Assembly (NCBI RefSeq): GCF_000215105.1
Contig: NC_015588.1
Location: 682,001 to 746,000 of the forward strand
Direction: 5' to 3'
DNA length: 64,000 nt
Source: Isoptericola variabilis 225
GTDB lineage: Bacteria > Actinomycetota > Actinomycetes > Actinomycetales > Cellulomonadaceae
Below, one piece after another: positions 1 through 8,126 of the stretch. Numbering within the stretch: the stretch's first letter is position 1; each line of letters begins with the position of its first letter. The position numbers and the translations under genes were made by a program. The notes beneath the pieces are model-generated. The model did not search any database. It worked only from the letters and a program-made list of their open reading frames with translations, and was not told the DNA's origin.

Positions 1-609
1 CTTGGGCCCGACCACGCCGTCGCGGTGCAGGCCGGCCGCCTTCTGCAGCGCCCAGACGGCCTGCTGCGTCGCGGGCCCGAACGACCCGTCGACCTCGGGC
101 AGGAAGTAGCCGAGGTCCTGCAGGCGCTGCTGCAGCGCGGCGACACGTTCGCCCGTCGCCCCGCGCTCGAGGTGCTCGGGCTTCTCCTCCTGCGCGTCCT
201 TCCCGTTGCCCTTGCCGTTGCCGTTCGCGTTGCCGTTCGCGTTGCCGTTCCCGTTGGTCTGACCGTTCCCGGCTCCCTCGCCGGGCGCGTCGTCGCCCTC
301 GGCGGACGGGCTCGCCGAGGGTCCGGCCCCCGGGTCGGGCGCGTCGGCCTCGGCGGACGGCGTGCTCGACGGCGTCGTGGACGGGGCGGCGGACGGTGCC
401 GACGACGCGTCGGGCTCGGCGGACGTCTCGCCGCTCGGCGTCGCGGACGGCGCCGCGGTGGTGGGCGCCTCGGCCGCGGGCGCGGACCCGGGCTCGGGCT
501 CCGCGCCGTCGTCGAGCATCGCGCAGCCGGGCAGCAGGAACAGCGCCAGGGCCGTGGCCGCTGCCGCGGCGGGCCGGCGTCGCCGGGCGGTCGTCCGTTC
601 GGTCGTCAT
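1..609 (-). CDS. Lipoprotein with peptidoglycan-binding domain (3' end outside window)
   Basis: The protein starts at 609 with a twin-arginine-free, arginine-rich N-terminus (four Arg, residues 9-12), a short Ala/Leu hydrophobic stretch and a lipobox LLPGC, so it is probably a lipoprotein anchored outside the membrane. Residues of about 35-110 are Pro/Ser/Ala/Glu-rich, followed by an Asn-Gly repeat tract (encoded near 200-265) that looks like a flexible linker. The last visible part (RVAALQQRLQDLGYF ... FGPATQQAVWALQ) matches the peptidoglycan-binding type 1 fold. The 3' end is cut off, so a catalytic domain such as an L,D-transpeptidase could follow but cannot be seen. A G-rich ribosome site (gggggaa) precedes the ATG. 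Confidence 0.75.
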   Translation of the reverse strand, partial: MTTERTTARRRRPAAAAATALALFLLPGCAMLDDGAEPEPGSAPAAEAPTTAAPSATPSGETSAEPDASSAPSAAPSTTPSSTPSAEADAPDPGAGPSASPSAEGDDAPGEGAGNGQTNGNGNANGNANGNGKGNGKDAQEEKPEHLERGATGERVAALQQRLQDLGYFLPEVDGSFGPATQQAVWALQKAAGLHRDGVVGPK

Positions 610-803
610 CGTTCTCGTTCCCCCGTGTCCGTGACCGGCGCAGCCGCGGGTCGCGGACTCCTACCGTGCCGTGCGACGGCCTCGAAGGCGAGCCGACGAC
701 GCCTCCGTACCGCGGATCGTCACCGTGTCGTGATCTGCCGTGCCCTCGCACGACCGTCTCGTGACCTGTGACGCCCCGCGGCACGGAAACGTTGGGTCCT
801 GCG

Positions 804-1091
804 TCAGCCCTTGGTCTCGCCCCGCAGCACCGACAGCCGGTGCCGGTACTCGGACTCGTCGATCTCGCCGCGGGCGTACCGCTCGCCGAGCACGGACGCC
901 GGCGATCCCTCGCGGCCCCACGGCGGGCCGAAGCCGCGACGCGCGCGCCGTGCGACGAGCACGACGATCGCGACGAACAGCAGGAACCACAGGATCGGGA
1001 ACACGACCCACCAGCCCGGGCCCCCGCCCGCGGCACCCCAGGCGTGCGGGTGCCCCGCGAGCGAGGCGGCCAGGGCGCTCGTCGTGAGCAT
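804..1091 (-). CDS. SHOCT domain membrane protein
   Basis: This 95-residue protein has one membrane segment (about residues 28-50, WWVVFPILWFLLFVAIVVLV), a basic RRARR stop-transfer, and a C-terminal SHOCT-type helix pair (SPASVLGERYARGEIDESEY). SHOCT domains are short C-terminal oligomerisation modules often found on small membrane proteins; the role is unknown. I chose ATG at 1091 because a clear AGGAG site sits 8 bases upstream; an in-frame ATG at 1142 would add 17 residues without a ribosome site. Confidence 0.8.
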   Translation of the reverse strand: MLTTSALAASLAGHPHAWGAAGGGPGWWVVFPILWFLLFVAIVVLVARRARRGFGPPWGREGSPASVLGERYARGEIDESEYRHRLSVLRGETKG

Positions 1092-1224
1092 GTCGGTCTC
1101 CTTCGTGACGGTGGCCCGCCCGGTGCGGGCCGTCGGTACCACCGTCCTGCGCGGGTTGCGTCGCCGTCGTCCCCCGGGCGTGCCGTCCCGCGTCCACCTC
1201 CGGTGCCGTCTTCCGGTGGACCGG

Positions 1225-1890
1225 TCAGCCCGACCAGCCGGGGCGGACGACGCCGCCCTCGTACGCGGCGACGACGAGCTGCGCCCGGTCGCGCGCCCCG
1301 AGCTTGGTCATGACGCGCGAGACGTGCGTCTTGACCGTCGACTCCGACAGGTAGAGGCGGCGGGCGATCTCCTCGTTGGACCAGCCGCCCGCGACCTCGA
1401 CGAGCACCTCGTGCTCGCGCGCGGTGAGCCGGTCGAGCCCGGGCGGGGAGGCGACGTCGCGGGTCGCGTCCGCGACGCGCGCGAGCAGGCGGCGCGTCAC
1501 GCCGGGGGACAGGAGCGCGTCGCCCGCGGCCGCCACGCGCACCGCGCGCACGAGATCGGCGGGCTCGGTGTCCTTGACGAGGAAGCCGCTCGCGCCGCCG
1601 CGGATCGCCTCGGCCACGTACTCGTCGAGCTCGAACGTCGTGACCACGACGACGTGCACCCCGCCCGCGCGGGGGTCCGCGACGATGCGCCGGGTCGCCT
1701 CGAGCCCGTCGAGCCCGGGCATGCGCACGTCCATGAGCACGACGTCGGGCAGCGTCTCGAGCGTGCGCGCGACCGCCTCGTCGCCCGTCGCCGCCTCCGC
1801 CACGACGGTCATGTCCGGCTCGGAGTCGACGAGCGCGCGGAAGCCGCCGCGCACCAGGGCCTGGTCGTCGGCCAGCAGCACCCGGATCAT
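1225..1890 (-). CDS. NarL/LuxR-family response regulator
   Basis: This 221-residue response regulator has a receiver domain with acidic pair D8-D9, phospho-acceptor D54 (VVLMDVRMP), T84/T85 and K106, followed by a C-terminal LuxR-type helix-turn-helix (about residues 150-215, LTAREHEVLVEVAGG ... STVKTHVSRV). It is the output partner of the kinase encoded immediately upstream. Its ATG overlaps the kinase stop codon by four bases (ATGA at 1890-1887), so the two are translationally coupled. Regulated targets cannot be inferred from sequence. Confidence 0.93.
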   Translation of the reverse strand: MIRVLLADDQALVRGGFRALVDSEPDMTVVAEAATGDEAVARTLETLPDVVLMDVRMPGLDGLEATRRIVADPRAGGVHVVVVTTFELDEYVAEAIRGGASGFLVKDTEPADLVRAVRVAAAGDALLSPGVTRRLLARVADATRDVASPPGLDRLTAREHEVLVEVAGGWSNEEIARRLYLSESTVKTHVSRVMTKLGARDRAQLVVAAYEGGVVRPGWSG

Positions 1891-3128
1891 GCCGTTCCTC
1901 CCTCTCCCGCTCCCGAGCTGTCAGGCCCACGCGCCGGTATACCGGGGCGTGGGCCTGACAGCTCCGAGGGGTGGCGGGGGATCGGGATGGTCGCGTCGAC
2001 GACGAACCCCGGCCCCTGCGGTCCCGCCCGCAGCGTGCCGCCGACGCCCTCGACCCGCTCCCGCATGCCGCGCAGCCCGTAGCCGGGCGGGCCCGGGGCG
2101 ACCGGGCCGCCGTCGTCGGACACGCGCACGCGGAGCACCGCGGGGTCGCTCTCGTCGTCGCGCCCCACGTGCACGACGACGGCGCTCGCGCCGGGCGCGT
2201 GCCGGCCCACGTTGGTCAGGGCCTCCTGGACGACGCGGTACGCCACGCCGACGAGGTGCCGCGGGACCTGCGCCGGCGGCGACGGGTGGACGGCCAGGTC
2301 GACGTCGAGCGTCACGTCGACGCCCCGGTCGCGCAGCGGCCCGGCCAGCCGGTCCAGGCCGCCCAGGTCCCAGGTCGGCGTGCGCGGCTCGCCCGCCTCG
2401 CCTCGCACGACCCCCAGCACCGCGCGCACCTCGTCGAGCGCGTCGCGGCTCGTGGCCTTGATCGAGGTGAGGGCCGAGCGCGCCTGCTCCGGGTCGCGCT
2501 CGAGCAGGTGGAGGCCCACGCCCGCCTGCACGTTGATGGCGGAGAGCGAGTGGGCGAGCACGTCGTGCACCTCGCGCGCGATGCGCAGCCGCTCGGTCGC
2601 CACGGCGGTGCGCTCGCGCTCCTCGCGCGCGGCCCGCAGCGCCGCGGCGCGCGCGACGCGCTCCCGGATCGCGCCCGCGATGAGCAGCGCGACGACGGTC
2701 CACGCGGCCCCGCCGAGCAGGCCGGCGGGGCGCGGCGCGTCGTCGCGCAGGGTCGCGGCCGCCACCACCGCGCCGCCGACGACGGCCGCGCCCGCCCAGG
2801 CGAGGACGCGGGCGCGGCGCGCCGGCCCGGTGAGCACGACCATGACCAGCACGGCCACGGCCGCGCCGACGACCGGGCCCCAGGCGTACCCCAGCGAGAG
2901 GTACGTGCCGAGCGCGCCCGCGGCGGCGAGGACGGCGGCCGCCGGCCGGCGCGGCAGGGTCGCGACGACGAGCGGCGGCACGAGCGCGAGCGCCAGGCCG
3001 AGCGCGTCGAGGTCCCGGGACCCCGGCCGCCAGTGCGACGCACCCGACGTCCCGACGACCACGACGACCGCGAGCGCCACCGCGAGGAACAGGCGCGGGC
3101 GGCGCCGGTCGAGCGGGCCACGGTCCAT
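1887..3128 (-). CDS. Sensor histidine kinase, HisKA_3 / DesK-NarX type
   Basis: This 413-residue kinase has roughly five hydrophobic segments in residues 12-152, a HisKA_3 dimerisation helix with phospho-acceptor H188 (LRIAREVHDVLAHSLSA), an N-box near N306 (EALTNVGRHA) and a G-box (GYGLRGMRERV). It lacks an obvious extracellular sensor domain, as is common for actinobacterial kinases of this class. The start at 3128 is backed by TACCGT seven bases upstream, the leaderless pattern. The last ~26 residues (after IPIPRHP) are encoded by a 48-nt near-perfect DNA palindrome and following bases, and look like a late addition to the reading frame. Confidence 0.92.
   Translation of the reverse strand: MDRGPLDRRRPRLFLAVALAVVVVVGTSGASHWRPGSRDLDALGLALALVPPLVVATLPRRPAAAVLAAAGALGTYLSLGYAWGPVVGAAVAVLVMVVLTGPARRARVLAWAGAAVVGGAVVAAATLRDDAPRPAGLLGGAAWTVVALLIAGAIRERVARAAALRAAREERERTAVATERLRIAREVHDVLAHSLSAINVQAGVGLHLLERDPEQARSALTSIKATSRDALDEVRAVLGVVRGEAGEPRTPTWDLGGLDRLAGPLRDRGVDVTLDVDLAVHPSPPAQVPRHLVGVAYRVVQEALTNVGRHAPGASAVVVHVGRDDESDPAVLRVRVSDDGGPVAPGPPGYGLRGMRERVEGVGGTLRAGPQGPGFVVDATIPIPRHPSELSGPRPGIPARGPDSSGAGEGGTA
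1916..1963. repeat. 48-nt near-perfect palindrome inside kinase gene
   Basis: Arms AGCTGTCAGGCCCACGC and GCGTGGGCCTGACAGCT (17 bp, perfect) enclose a single G/G mismatch on each side and an inner 12-bp palindrome CCGGTATACCGG. It lies within the 3' end of the kinase frame, just before the regulator start. It resembles a REP-type palindromic element that has inserted in frame; it could also act as a hairpin attenuating the downstream regulator. Confidence 0.85.
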
Positions 3129-3135
3129 GCGTCGC

Positions 3136-3141
3136 ACGGTA
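3136..3141 (-). promoter_or_regulatory. -10 hexamer for leaderless kinase gene
   Basis: On the minus strand TACCGT lies seven bases before the kinase ATG at 3128, placing the transcript start at or next to the start codon. No ribosome site is present. Confidence 0.5.
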
Positions 3142-3211
3142 CGCCGGGGCGGGGCGGGGCGCGTCCGACCGGGGTGCCGCCCGGTGTCGTACCGGCGTCG
3201 TACCGGGGGAG

Positions 3212-3217
3212 TAGCGT
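3212..3217 (+). promoter_or_regulatory. -10 hexamer for leaderless YcaQ-like gene
   Basis: TAGCGT lies seven bases before the GTG at 3225. Together with the kinase site it makes a divergent promoter pair in about 96 bp. Confidence 0.5.
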
Positions 3218-3224
3218 GCGGGGC

Positions 3225-4316
3225 GTGAGGACGCCCGTGCGCCTGACGCGCGCGCAGGCCCGCCGCGTCGCGGTGCGGGCCCAGCTGCTCGACGCCCGGC
3301 GCCCGGACGACCTGCTCGCGGTCGTCGAGCACCTGACCTTCCTGCCCGTGGGCCCGACGGCGGCCGTCGCGCCCTCGGTCGACCTCGTGCCGTGGTCGCG
3401 GCTCGGCGAGGCGCACTGGCCGGGCGCGGTCGACGACGCGGTCGCCGACGGGATGCTCTTCCAGCTCGCCGGGGGAGTCCGCTCCATGGAGGACCTCCCG
3501 CTCCACCTCCCCGTCATGGCGGCGTTCCCGCCCGCCGACGACTGGCGGCGCGCGTGGTGGGACGACAACGCGGCGTTCCGGGCCGACGTGCTGCGGCTGC
3601 TCGAGGCCGACGGCCCGCTCACCTCGCGCGAGATCCCCGACACGAGCGTGCGGCCGTGGCGGTCGACGGGCTGGACGGGCGACCGCAACGTCACCCAGGT
3701 GCTCGAGCTGCTCGCGCTGGCGGGGCAGGTGGCGATCGCCGGGCGCCGGGGACGCGAGCGGCTGTGGGACCTCGCCGCGCGCGTGTACCCCGACGTCGAG
3801 CCCGTCCCGTACGCGGAGGCGGTCGCCGAGCGCGCCGCACGCCGCCTGCGGGCGCTGGGGCTCGCACGCCCGCGGCTCCCGGGGCTGCCCGGCGAGCCGC
3901 ACCGTGTCGCCCTGCCGGGCGTGCCGGCCGAGGTCGAGGGCGCCGACGGCGCGTGGGTCGTCGACCCCGAGGCTCTCGAGCGGGCGGACGAGCCGCTCGA
4001 GCCGCGCACGGCCGTGCTCTCGCCCTTCGACGGTCTCGTCGCCGACCGCGAGCGCCTGCTGCAGGTCTTCGACTGGGAGTACGCGCTCGAGATGTACAAG
4101 CCGCGGGCGAGCCGGCGCTGGGGCTACTTCGCGCTGCCCGTGCTGCACGGTGAGCGGTTCGTCGCCAAGGTCGACGCGGCCGCCGACCGCCGGGCCGGCG
4201 TGCTGCGCGTCGCCGCGGTCCACGAGGACGTGCCGTTCGACGCCGACCTCACCGCCGCCGTGACCGGCGAGCTCGAGGGCCTCGCGCGCTGGCTGCGGCT
4301 CGACCTCGACCTCTGA
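3225..4316 (+). CDS. Winged-helix DNA-binding protein, YcaQ/AlkZ-like family
   Basis: This 363-residue protein matches the YcaQ / HTH_42 family (interstrand crosslink-repair glycosylases and relatives): LTRAQARRVAVRAQLLDARRP at the N-terminus, a central region with DNA-binding winged helices, and the C-terminal signature AVLSPFDGLVADRERL followed by YFALPVLHGERFVAKVD. These blocks are typical of the family. Known members unhook crosslinked DNA; whether this one is an active glycosylase is inference. The start was taken as GTG at 3225 from the leaderless pattern; GTG at 3237 is an alternative. It is transcribed divergently from the kinase and converges on add. Confidence 0.82.
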   Translation: MRTPVRLTRAQARRVAVRAQLLDARRPDDLLAVVEHLTFLPVGPTAAVAPSVDLVPWSRLGEAHWPGAVDDAVADGMLFQLAGGVRSMEDLPLHLPVMAAFPPADDWRRAWWDDNAAFRADVLRLLEADGPLTSREIPDTSVRPWRSTGWTGDRNVTQVLELLALAGQVAIAGRRGRERLWDLAARVYPDVEPVPYAEAVAERAARRLRALGLARPRLPGLPGEPHRVALPGVPAEVEGADGAWVVDPEALERADEPLEPRTAVLSPFDGLVADRERLLQVFDWEYALEMYKPRASRRWGYFALPVLHGERFVAKVDAAADRRAGVLRVAAVHEDVPFDADLTAAVTGELEGLARWLRLDLDL

Positions 4317-4362
4317 CCTCGACGTCTGGATCCGACCCCGCGACGCCCCGCCAGGGCGCAGG

Positions 4363-5385
4363 TCAGGCCGGCGACGCCAGCCACTCGTCGACGCCCGCGA
4401 GCAGCCGCGCCTTGGTGGCCGACGACGCGCGCGAGGCCCGGATCGACGACCGCGCCAGGTCGGCGAGCTCGGGGTCGGAGAAGCCGTGGACGTGCCGGGC
4501 GGTCTCGTACTGGTCGAGCAGCCGCGAGCCGAAGAGCAACGGGTCGTCCGCGCCGAGCGCCACCTGGGCCCCGGCGTCGACCAGGCTGCCGAGCGGCACG
4601 TCCGCGAGCGCGGGGTACACGCCGAGGCCCACGTTCGACGCGGGGCACACCTCGAACGCGACGCCGTCCGCGACGAGCTCGGCCAGCAGCCGCGGGTCCT
4701 CGCCGGCCCGCACGCCGTGGCCGAGCCGGTCGGGCCGCAGCGCCGTCACCACCTCGCGCACGTGCGACGGCCCGAGCAGCTCGCCGCCGTGCGGCACCGA
4801 CGCCAGGCCCGCGCGGTGCGCGATGCGGAACGCCGCGGCGAACTCGGCGGTGTCCCCGTGCCGCTCGTCGTTGCTCAGCCCGAAGCCCACGACCTCGCCG
4901 GGTCCCTCGCCCGCGTACCGGGCGGCGAGCCGCGCGAGGGTCCGCGCGTCGAGCGGGTGGCGCATGCGCGACGCCGCGACCACGACGGCCACCTCGATCC
5001 CGTGCGCGGCGCTCGCGGCCTTGGCGGCGTCGAGCACGATCTCGACCGCGGGCGTGATGCCGCCGACGAACGGCGCGTACGACGTCGGGTCGACCTGGAT
5101 CTCGAGGCGGCCGGAGCCCTCGGCGGCGTCGTCCGCGGCGGCCTCGTCCACGAGGCGGCGCATGTCGGCCTCGCCGCGCACGCACGCGCGCGCGGCGTCG
5201 TAGAGCCGCTGGAACCGGAACCACCCGCGCTCGTCGGCGGGGACGCGCAGCGGGTCGTCGTCGACGAGCGCCGACGGGACCCGGACCCGGTGCTCGGCCG
5301 CGAGCTCGCGCAGCGTCTCGACGCGCATCGACCCCGTGAAGTGCAGGTGCAGGTGGGCCTTGGGCAGCTTCGACAGGTCGCGCAC
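4363..5385 (-). CDS. add: Adenosine deaminase
   Basis: This 340-residue amidohydrolase-fold enzyme deaminates adenosine to inosine in purine salvage. Visible zinc-site motifs are H13-x-H15 (HLHLHFTGSM), PHGGEL (zinc His then catalytic Glu), RLGHGV and GADDPLLF (zinc-ligand Asp). The canonical HAGE motif reads HGGE and the usual TDDP reads ADDP; both variants keep the essential residues. GTG at 5385 was chosen because HxH lies 12 residues in, as expected, and a -10-like hexamer lies six bases upstream. It follows the response regulator gene by 20 bp and may be partly co-transcribed with it. Aminodeoxyfutalosine deaminase is a less likely alternative. Confidence 0.85.
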   Translation of the reverse strand: MRDLSKLPKAHLHLHFTGSMRVETLRELAAEHRVRVPSALVDDDPLRVPADERGWFRFQRLYDAARACVRGEADMRRLVDEAAADDAAEGSGRLEIQVDPTSYAPFVGGITPAVEIVLDAAKAASAAHGIEVAVVVAASRMRHPLDARTLARLAARYAGEGPGEVVGFGLSNDERHGDTAEFAAAFRIAHRAGLASVPHGGELLGPSHVREVVTALRPDRLGHGVRAGEDPRLLAELVADGVAFEVCPASNVGLGVYPALADVPLGSLVDAGAQVALGADDPLLFGSRLLDQYETARHVHGFSDPELADLARSSIRASRASSATKARLLAGVDEWLASPA

Positions 5386-5391
5386 CCGCCC

Positions 5392-5397
5392 AGTCTC
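5392..5397 (-). promoter_or_regulatory. -10-like hexamer upstream of add
   Basis: On the minus strand GAGACT lies six bases before the add GTG, in the 20-bp gap after the regulator gene. It lacks the initial T of the consensus. Confidence 0.35.
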
Positions 5398-5405
5398 GCA
5401 CCGGG

Positions 5406-6038
5406 TCAGGGCAGCCAGCCGCGGTCCCGCGCGACCGTCACGGCGGCGGTGCGGTCGTCGACGCCGAGCTTGGCGAACACGCGCAGCAGGTGCGTCTTGA
5501 CGGTCGCCTCGGCGATGAAGAGCTCGCGCCCGATCGCGGCGTTCGACAGCCCGCGCGCGACGAGCGCGAGCACCTCGGCCTCGCGCGAGGTGAGGCGCTC
5601 GCCCGCCGTGCGCACGGAGGTCACGAGGCGCGTCGCGACGCCGGGGGCCAGCACGGTCTCGCCGCGTGCGGCCGCGCGCACGCCCGCGACGAGCTGCTCG
5701 CGCGGCGTGTCCTTGAGCAGGTACCCGGTGGCCCCGGCCTCGACCGCGCGCAGGATGTCCGCGTCGGTGTCGTACGTCGTGAGCACGACGACGGACGGCC
5801 CGGTCCCGACGATGCGCGCGGTCGCGCCGACGCCGTCGAGCACGGGCATGCGCAGGTCCATGAGCACGACGTCGGGCGCGAGCTCGGCCGCGAGCGCGAC
5901 CGCGGCCGCGCCGTCGGGCGCCTCGCCCACGACCTCGAGGTCGGGCTCGCCCGCGAGCATGCCGATGATGCCCGAGCGCACCACGGGGTGGTCGTCGGCG
6001 ACGAGCACCCGCACGCCGGGGTGCGTCGCGCCGCTCAT
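5406..6038 (-). CDS. NarL/LuxR-family response regulator (exporter-linked)
   Basis: This 210-residue regulator has a receiver domain with D15-D16, phospho-acceptor D61 (VVLMDLRMP) and the KD pair of LLKDTPRE, then a LuxR helix-turn-helix (RLTSREAEVLALVARGLSNAAIGREL is the first part, read with the following STVKTH-like ATVKTHLLRV). Its ATG overlaps the preceding kinase stop by four bases. It is the last gene of an ATPase-permease-kinase-regulator series, so it probably controls the exporter upstream of it, as in many NarL-type/ABC-2 loci. Confidence 0.93.
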   Translation of the reverse strand: MSGATHPGVRVLVADDHPVVRSGIIGMLAGEPDLEVVGEAPDGAAAVALAAELAPDVVLMDLRMPVLDGVGATARIVGTGPSVVVLTTYDTDADILRAVEAGATGYLLKDTPREQLVAGVRAAARGETVLAPGVATRLVTSVRTAGERLTSREAEVLALVARGLSNAAIGRELFIAEATVKTHLLRVFAKLGVDDRTAAVTVARDRGWLP

Positions 6039-7282
6039 GCGCCGCCCGCCACGGGGACGCGCACCCGCACGCGGGTCCCGCCGCGGTCGCCGGGGCCGAC
6101 GTCGATCGAGCCGCCGACGGCCGAGACGCGCTCGCGCATGCCCGACAGCCCGATGCCGTCGGCATGGCCGGGCGGCAGGCCGCGGCCGTCGTCGGTGACC
6201 TCGAGCCCCACGGTCCCGGCGTCGCGGTCGAGGCGCACCGTGACCGCGCGGGCGTCGGCGTGGCGGCGCACGTTGGCGAGCGCCTCCTGCGCCGCGCGCA
6301 GGAGCACGACGTCGGACGCGGCGTCGCGCGGGACGCCCGTGCCGCCGGCGGGGACGGCCGGGCCGCCGGTGCCGTCGTCGGCGACCTCGAGCCGGACGGC
6401 GATGCCGGTCTCGGCCGCGAAGCGGTCGGCGAGCCGGCGCAGGGCCTCGGCGAGCGTGCCGTTCTGCAGCGGGACGGGGGCGAACGCGGCGACGAGCGCG
6501 CGCGCCTCGGCGAGGTTCTCGCGCGCGGTCGACTCGACGAGCCGCAGCCGCTCGCGCGCGGCGTCGTGCTCGCCGCGGTCGAGCGCCGCGATGGCGGCCT
6601 GCGCCTGCGTCACGACCGAGGTGAAGCCCTGCGCGAGCGTGTCGTGGATCTCGCGGGCCATGCGCTCGCGCTCGGCCGCGACGCCCGCGGCGTGGTTCGA
6701 CGCCGCGAGCTCGGCCTGCGCCGCCCGGAGCTCGCCGACGAGGCGCGCGTGCTCGTCCGCCCGCCGCATGGTCAGCGACGTCCACAGGCCGAGCCCGACG
6801 GCGAACACGAGCGCGACGCCCATCTGCGGGGCGACGCGCGCCAGCTCGGCGGCCTCGAACCCCTCGGTCGAGCTCAGGGCGACCGTGACCGCGAGGCCCA
6901 GGACGACGCACCCGACGATCGCGTGCCGGACGGGCTCGAGCAGCATCCACACGTGCGTGAAGCCGATGAACAGCAGGAACGTGCCCGTGCCGCCGCCCAC
7001 GCCCACGACGACCGCCACGCCCGCCACCATCACGGCGACGTACGCGCGCGCCCGGCGCTGGTCGCGCGTGCGCGCGGCGGGCCCGCCCGCCGCGACGTAG
7101 GCGACCACGAGGGTCGCGAGCGCCGCGTAGGCGACGAGCAGGGGAGTGCCGCGCACGCCGTCGAGCGGCAGGGCGACCCCGGTGAGCGTCACGATGAGCG
7201 CGAAGCCGAGGTCCCACCAGACCACCTGCCGCTCCCACGCCGCGTACGGGCTGCCGGCGGGCGGCGCGTCAGCCGTCGTCAC
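6035..7282 (-). CDS. Sensor histidine kinase, HisKA_3 type (exporter-linked)
   Basis: This 415-residue kinase has about five membrane segments (residues 22-170), a coiled linker rich in Ala/Glu, the dimerisation helix with H213 (MAREIHDTLAQGFTSVV), an N-box region (EALANVRRHA) and a G-box (GLPPGHADGIGLSGMRERV). The GTG at 7282 overlaps the last 14 bases of the permease gene; longer readings would extend deeper into the permease. The stop overlaps the regulator ATG. Ligand unknown. Confidence 0.9.
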   Translation of the reverse strand: MTTADAPPAGSPYAAWERQVVWWDLGFALIVTLTGVALPLDGVRGTPLLVAYAALATLVVAYVAAGGPAARTRDQRRARAYVAVMVAGVAVVVGVGGGTGTFLLFIGFTHVWMLLEPVRHAIVGCVVLGLAVTVALSSTEGFEAAELARVAPQMGVALVFAVGLGLWTSLTMRRADEHARLVGELRAAQAELAASNHAAGVAAERERMAREIHDTLAQGFTSVVTQAQAAIAALDRGEHDAARERLRLVESTARENLAEARALVAAFAPVPLQNGTLAEALRRLADRFAAETGIAVRLEVADDGTGGPAVPAGGTGVPRDAASDVVLLRAAQEALANVRRHADARAVTVRLDRDAGTVGLEVTDDGRGLPPGHADGIGLSGMRERVSAVGGSIDVGPGDRGGTRVRVRVPVAGGA

Positions 7283-8126
7283 GGCGACGCCACCGGAACG
7301 TGCGGATCCCCACGACCAGGGCGACCACGAGCCATGCGACCAGTACACCAGCGGTCTCGGCGTGCTGCCAGGACCCGCCCGGCTCGAGCACGACCATCTC
7401 CTCGGGCAGGAACACCGAGCGCATGCCCTGCGCGATCCACTTCAGCGGGAACAGCGACGACGCCGTCTGCATCCACCCCGGCAGCATGTAGAACGCGAAG
7501 AACACGCCCGAGGTGAACTGCAGGACGAGCACGACGGGCGTGACGACCGCGGTCGCCGAGCGGCCCGAGCGCGGCAGCGACGAGAACGCGACCCCGCACA
7601 CCGTGCCGGTGGCGGTCCCGAGCAGGAACACCCATGCGAACGTGAACCACCGCCCCGGGTCGGTGGGCAGCGGCACGTCGAAGGCGAGCGCCGCGACCGC
7701 GAGCAGGATCGCCGTCTGCACGACCGACGTCGCGATCGTGAGCACCACCTTGCCGCCGAAGTACGCCGACGCCGGCAACGGCGTCGCGCGCAGACGACGC
7801 AGCGTGCCGTCGTCCCGCTCGACGGCGATCGCGATCGCGAGCGACTGGAAGCTCGTGAGCATGACGCCCGTGGCGATCATGCCGGGCAGGAAGTACCGGG
7901 CGAAGTCGACGGTCATGCCCTGTTCGGTGCCCTGCTCGGCGGAACCGAACACCGTCGAGAAGATCGCCATCATGACGATCGGGTAGGCGAAGATGAAGAT
8001 CACCGCGTCGCGCTCGCGCCAGAACTGGCGCAGCTCGAGGCCCGCGCGCACGAGGGACAGGCGCGCGGCGCCGGGCAGGGACGCGGCGGGCGTGCGGCGC
8101 GCCGCGGGGGCCGTCGTGGTGGTCAT
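7269..8126 (-). CDS. ABC-2 type transporter permease
   Basis: This 285-residue protein has six predicted membrane segments and the ABC-2 membrane fold (AVIFIFAYPIVMMAIFSTVFG at the first helix, TGTVCGVAFSSLPRSGRSATA and FTSGVFFAFYMLPGWM later). Such permeases export drugs, lipids or polysaccharides; the substrate cannot be read from sequence. The start overlaps the ATPase stop (ATGA at 8126-8123), so the two subunits are translationally coupled. Confidence 0.92.
   Translation of the reverse strand: MTTTTAPAARRTPAASLPGAARLSLVRAGLELRQFWRERDAVIFIFAYPIVMMAIFSTVFGSAEQGTEQGMTVDFARYFLPGMIATGVMLTSFQSLAIAIAVERDDGTLRRLRATPLPASAYFGGKVVLTIATSVVQTAILLAVAALAFDVPLPTDPGRWFTFAWVFLLGTATGTVCGVAFSSLPRSGRSATAVVTPVVLVLQFTSGVFFAFYMLPGWMQTASSLFPLKWIAQGMRSVFLPEEMVVLEPGGSWQHAETAGVLVAWLVVALVVGIRTFRWRRRDDG

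Noticed and set aside
25..771. Plus-strand Arg/Gly-rich frame over the lipoprotein gene
   Set aside because: It is complementary to the lipoprotein's Asn-Gly and Pro/Ser-rich tracts and has no recognisable domain.
3129..4223. In-frame extension of the first kinase upstream of 3128
   Set aside because: It would run antisense through the YcaQ-like gene; a leaderless start at 3128 fits the kinase N-terminus.
5386..6165. In-frame extension of add upstream of 5385
   Set aside because: It lies in another frame of the response regulator gene and has shadow composition; the HxH zinc motif expects a start at 5385.
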